DNA from: an uncultured Gammaproteobacteria bacterium
GTDB lineage: Bacteria > Pseudomonadota > Gammaproteobacteria > UBA6429 > Thiohalophilaceae
Assembly: GCA_937967995.1 (NCBI GenBank)
Contig: CALBTB010000009.1
Coordinates: forward strand, 62,001 to 126,000
Direction of reading: 5' to 3'
DNA: 64,000 nucleotides
The position numbers were made by a program, and so were the translations under genes. Below the pieces are notes generated by a model. It saw only the letters and a program-made list of their open reading frames with translations, searched no databases and was not told the origin of the DNA. Below are positions 61,276 to 64,000 of this stretch, in pieces (the stretch's first letter is position 1; the number at the start of each line of letters is the position of its first letter).

Positions 61276-62352
61276 ATGGCAAACGAACTTGGCAAGCTAC
61301 GCGAACAGATTGATAAACTGGATGAGCAGCTCCAGCAGTTACTGAACGAGCGTGCGAAGCTGGCTCAGCAGGTTGCGCTCGCCAAAAACAGTTCTGACGA
61401 TACCAACTTTTACCGCGCCGAGCGGGAAGCCCAGGTACTTCGCACCGTCAAACAGCGTAACGAAGGACCCCTGAGCGACGAGGAAATTGCCCGCCTGTTT
61501 CGTGAAATCATGTCTGCCTGCCTGGCGCTGGAACAGGTGATGAGCATCGCCTTCCTCGGTCCGGAAGGGACCTTTACTCAGGCCGCCGTGTTGAAACATT
61601 TCGGGCATTCCGTCAAACCACTGCCGATGGCCAGTATTCATGATGTGTTTCGGGAGGTGGAATCCGGCAACGCGTCATACGGTGTTGTGCCGGTCGAAAA
61701 CTCAACCGAAGGTGTCGTCAATCACACGCTGGATGAATTCATGAATTCCAGTCTTAACATTTGCGGCGAAGTGGAATTACGTATTCATCACCATCTGATG
61801 GGCAAGATCACGTCACTGGATCAGGCAAGTATCATTTATTCACATCAGCAGTCACTGGCCCAGTGTCGCAAATGGCTGGAAGTCAATTTACCCACGGTCG
61901 AGCAGCGTGATGTCAGCAGCAATGCCGAGGCGGCACGCCTGACAGCAGAAAAGCCCAATTCCGTAGCGATAGCCGGAGAGACGGCAGCCGAGATTTATGG
62001 CCTGAATATACTGGCCAAAAACATTGAGGATGAACCGGACAATACCACGCGCTTCCTGGTGATTGGCAAACGGGTTACACCGGCCAGCGGCGCGGACAAA
62101 ACCTCGTTGCTGATATCCACGCATAACAAGCCCGGTGCACTGCATGCGATTCTCGAACCGCTGGTGAAAAACCGCATTTCGATGACACGCATCGAGTCGC
62201 GTCCTTCGCGTCGCGGCATGTGGGACTATGTATTCTTTATCGATTTCGAAGGGCACCGTGATGAACCCAATGTGGCGCAGGCGATTGCTGATCTGGAGAA
62301 AGCCGCCAGTTTCGTCAAGGTGCTGGGTTCCTACCCGAGAGCCGTTCTGTAA
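61276..62352 (+). CDS. pheA: Bifunctional chorismate mutase/prephenate dehydratase
   Basis: A 358-residue P-protein for phenylalanine. Residues 5-90 are an AroQ chorismate mutase (LREQIDKLDEQLQQLLNERA), then prephenate dehydratase (AFLGPEGTFTQAAV, VPVENSTEGVVN, DNTTRFLVIG with the catalytic Thr), then an ACT domain (LISTHNKPGALHAIL, ESRPSRRGMWDYVFFID) that senses phenylalanine. It lies 11 bases after serA and 5 before hisC. Confidence 0.96.
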   Translation: MANELGKLREQIDKLDEQLQQLLNERAKLAQQVALAKNSSDDTNFYRAEREAQVLRTVKQRNEGPLSDEEIARLFREIMSACLALEQVMSIAFLGPEGTFTQAAVLKHFGHSVKPLPMASIHDVFREVESGNASYGVVPVENSTEGVVNHTLDEFMNSSLNICGEVELRIHHHLMGKITSLDQASIIYSHQQSLAQCRKWLEVNLPTVEQRDVSSNAEAARLTAEKPNSVAIAGETAAEIYGLNILAKNIEDEPDNTTRFLVIGKRVTPASGADKTSLLISTHNKPGALHAILEPLVKNRISMTRIESRPSRRGMWDYVFFIDFEGHRDEPNVAQAIADLEKAASFVKVLGSYPRAVL

Positions 62353-62357
62353 GCACG

Positions 62358-63482
62358 ATGCACATGTCAGCAGATTTTTGTGACTTGGCGGTTGAAGGTG
62401 TGCGTGCGCTGCAACCTTATCAGCCGGGTAAACCGGTGGAAGAGCTACAACGTGAACTGGGTCTGAGCACGGTTGTTAAGCTGGCTTCCAATGAAAATCC
62501 ACTCGGTCCGAGTCCGCTTGCGATCAAGGCACTGTCCGGTCTTGAATCGGAACTGGCGCGTTATCCTGATGGCAATGGTTTTCAGCTCAAACAGGCATTG
62601 TCTGAAATACTGGCAGTAAAACCGGAGCAGTTAACTTTAGGCAACGGTTCCAATGACGTGCTGGAAATTATTGCGCGCACTTTTGTCAGCGCGGATCAGC
62701 AAATTATTTATTCACAGCATGCATTCGCGGTTTACCCGATCGTGACACAGGCGATAGGGGCGCAGCACGGTGTTGTTGCAGCAAAAGACTGGGGCCATGA
62801 CCTGGATGCCATGTTGGCGGCGATCACGGATAACACGCGACTGATTTTTATCGCCAACCCAAACAACCCAACGGGTACCTGGCTGGACGAGTCAACGTTA
62901 CGAGGATTTCTCGATCGATGTCCGTCGCACGTTTTAGTGGTACTTGATGAAGCCTACTTTGAGTATGCCAGCGACCCGGTGATGAATATCAGTCAGTATC
63001 CGAATGGAATTACGATGTTGCCGCACTATGAAAACCTGATCGTGACACGTACGTTTTCCAAGGCGTATGGCCTGGCGGGATTACGCGTTGGTTATGCGGT
63101 GTCAAACAGCAAAATTGCCGACCTGCTTAATCGCGTACGGCAGCCGTTTAATGTCAATAGTTTTGCACTACGTGCGGCAGCGGCGGCTCTGGGTGATACG
63201 GATCATATGAATAAGAGTGTCGCGTTGAATCAGGCCGGTCTGCAGCAAATGTACAAGGCTTTTGATGACATGGGACTCGATTATATTCAGTCGGCCGGTA
63301 ATTTTGTCAGTGTCGACCTGGGTAAACCGGCGGCACCTGTCTACCAGGCATTATTACGGCATGGTGTCATTGTTCGTCCGGTGGCGAATTACGCGATGCC
63401 GAATCATCTGCGCATTACTATCGGCACAGAGAAGGAGAACCGTTTCTGTCTTGATGCATTAAAAAAGGTACTGGCAGCATGA
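62358..63482 (+). CDS. hisC: Histidinol-phosphate/aromatic aminotransferase HisC
   Basis: A 374-residue class I/II aminotransferase. LASNENPLGPSPLA near residue 44, GNGSNDVLEIIARTF near 95, NPNNPTGTWL near 170, DEAYFEYA near 198 and the PLP lysine in TRTFSKAYGLAGLRVGYA near 230 are clear. Between pheA and tyrA it probably transaminates phenylpyruvate and hydroxyphenylpyruvate as well as histidinol phosphate, as HisC2 does in Pseudomonas. ATG at 62358 or 62364. Confidence 0.94.
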   Translation: MHMSADFCDLAVEGVRALQPYQPGKPVEELQRELGLSTVVKLASNENPLGPSPLAIKALSGLESELARYPDGNGFQLKQALSEILAVKPEQLTLGNGSNDVLEIIARTFVSADQQIIYSQHAFAVYPIVTQAIGAQHGVVAAKDWGHDLDAMLAAITDNTRLIFIANPNNPTGTWLDESTLRGFLDRCPSHVLVVLDEAYFEYASDPVMNISQYPNGITMLPHYENLIVTRTFSKAYGLAGLRVGYAVSNSKIADLLNRVRQPFNVNSFALRAAAAALGDTDHMNKSVALNQAGLQQMYKAFDDMGLDYIQSAGNFVSVDLGKPAAPVYQALLRHGVIVRPVANYAMPNHLRITIGTEKENRFCLDALKKVLAA

Positions 63483-64000
63483 CGAATTCAGTCAGCATAA
63501 ATCGATTATGTATCATCGGTGTTGGATTGATCGGTGGTTCTGTCGCGCGTGCCCTGCGTGCCGCGAATGCTGTCGGTGAGATTGTCGGTGCCAGCCGAAA
63601 TCAACAGCATCTTGACGTGGCTAAAAAACTGGGTGTCGTTGACGAGGCAACAACGGATTTCAAATCGGCCGCTCAGGATGCCGATGTGATTCTGATTGCC
63701 ACGCCGCTGGGTGCCATGCCGTCCGTGTTTATGTCTTTGCGGAACATAATGTCCGATGACAGGGTGATAACGGATGTCGGCAGCGCCAAGCAGTGTGTCA
63801 TTGATCAGGCGCAGGAAATTTTCGGCAAGGTACCGGCGGGACTGGTGCCCGCGCATCCGATTGCGGGTATCGAGAAAAGCGGCGTGGAAGCGTCCATTGC
63901 AGAATTATTTCAGGACCGGCGGGTTATTCTCACGCCGCCAGAAAAAACATCACCCAATGCGTTGAATACGGTGAGAAACATGTGGCAGGCCTGTGGCGCC
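63479..64000 (+). CDS. tyrA: Prephenate dehydrogenase TyrA, 3' end missing
   Basis: The frame runs off the right edge after 174 residues. ATG at 63479 overlaps the hisC stop (ATGA). The product begins with the dinucleotide loop IIGVGLIGGSVARALRA, then DVILIATPLGAMP, VITDVGSAK and PAHPIAGIEKSGV, which are diagnostic of prephenate dehydrogenase in tyrosine synthesis. In Pseudomonas this gene is fused to aroA; whether a fusion exists here cannot be seen. Confidence 0.93.
   Translation, partial: MTNSVSINRLCIIGVGLIGGSVARALRAANAVGEIVGASRNQQHLDVAKKLGVVDEATTDFKSAAQDADVILIATPLGAMPSVFMSLRNIMSDDRVITDVGSAKQCVIDQAQEIFGKVPAGLVPAHPIAGIEKSGVEASIAELFQDRRVILTPPEKTSPNALNTVRNMWQACGA

Overview
The window is chromosomal DNA from a gammaproteobacterium outside the Enterobacterales. 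The block mtaD/mtnA, ubiG-mupP, gyrA, serC, pheA, hisC, tyrA follows the gene order I know from Pseudomonas aeruginosa (PA3164-PA3173). smc-zipA-ligA, rnm-yciO-trpS-scpA-scpB-rluB and the hydroxysqualene route hpnCDE also point to a gammaproteobacterium. I cannot name the genus. I see no rRNA, tRNA, CRISPR array, prophage or transposase gene.

Layout. (1) 1-2377: 3' part of a P2A-type cation ATPase. (2) 2400-5243: minus-strand accessory genes: two small membrane proteins, two VOC-fold proteins and a periplasmic metallo-beta-lactamase-fold protein. (3) 5275-14705: an integron cassette array with no integrase gene (a CALIN-type element). It has about 15 recognisable attC sites, nearly all cassette genes are on the minus strand, and the attI-side end is at about 14.7 kb. 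Cassettes encode a phospholipid-methyltransferase-like enzyme, a large lipoprotein phosphoesterase, an SH3b protein, lipoproteins, an EF-Ts-like domain, an ExbD-like periplasmic domain and several unknowns. Just outside the attI-side end lie four tandem dyad-symmetric repeats with a 19-20 bp period. (4) 14784-28438: acs, a YcgR-type PilZ protein, gluQ, a nitroreductase, a DksA paralogue with a histone-H1-like lysine tail, a HAD phosphatase, an aminotransferase, a KAS III/haem-oxygenase-like fusion with a partner of unknown function, cysZ, a sugar kinase and queF. (5) 28550-34935: smc, zipA, ligA. (6) 35055-39263: a membrane diguanylate cyclase, a parvulin, a YciI protein and yciB. (7) 39348-45231: rnm, yciO, trpS, scpA, scpB, rluB and a MagIII-like glycosylase. 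(8) 45238-50777: a Ycf46-N-like protein, a second diguanylate cyclase, an SDR and hpnEDC. (9) 50818-64000: rmuC, a MupP/Gph phosphatase, ubiG, mtaD, mtnA, gyrA, serC, serA, pheA, hisC and the start of tyrA.

The flanks are housekeeping modules: Smc with ScpA and ScpB for chromosome condensation, ZipA for division, serC-serA-pheA-hisC-tyrA for amino acids, mtaD-mtnA for methylthioadenosine salvage and hpnCDE for squalene. The novelty is in the cassette array and its edge, and in the KAS III-oxygenase fusion. Many apparent reading frames in the array run backward through an attC and gain a false N-terminus; starts were corrected from ribosome-binding sites and attC positions.
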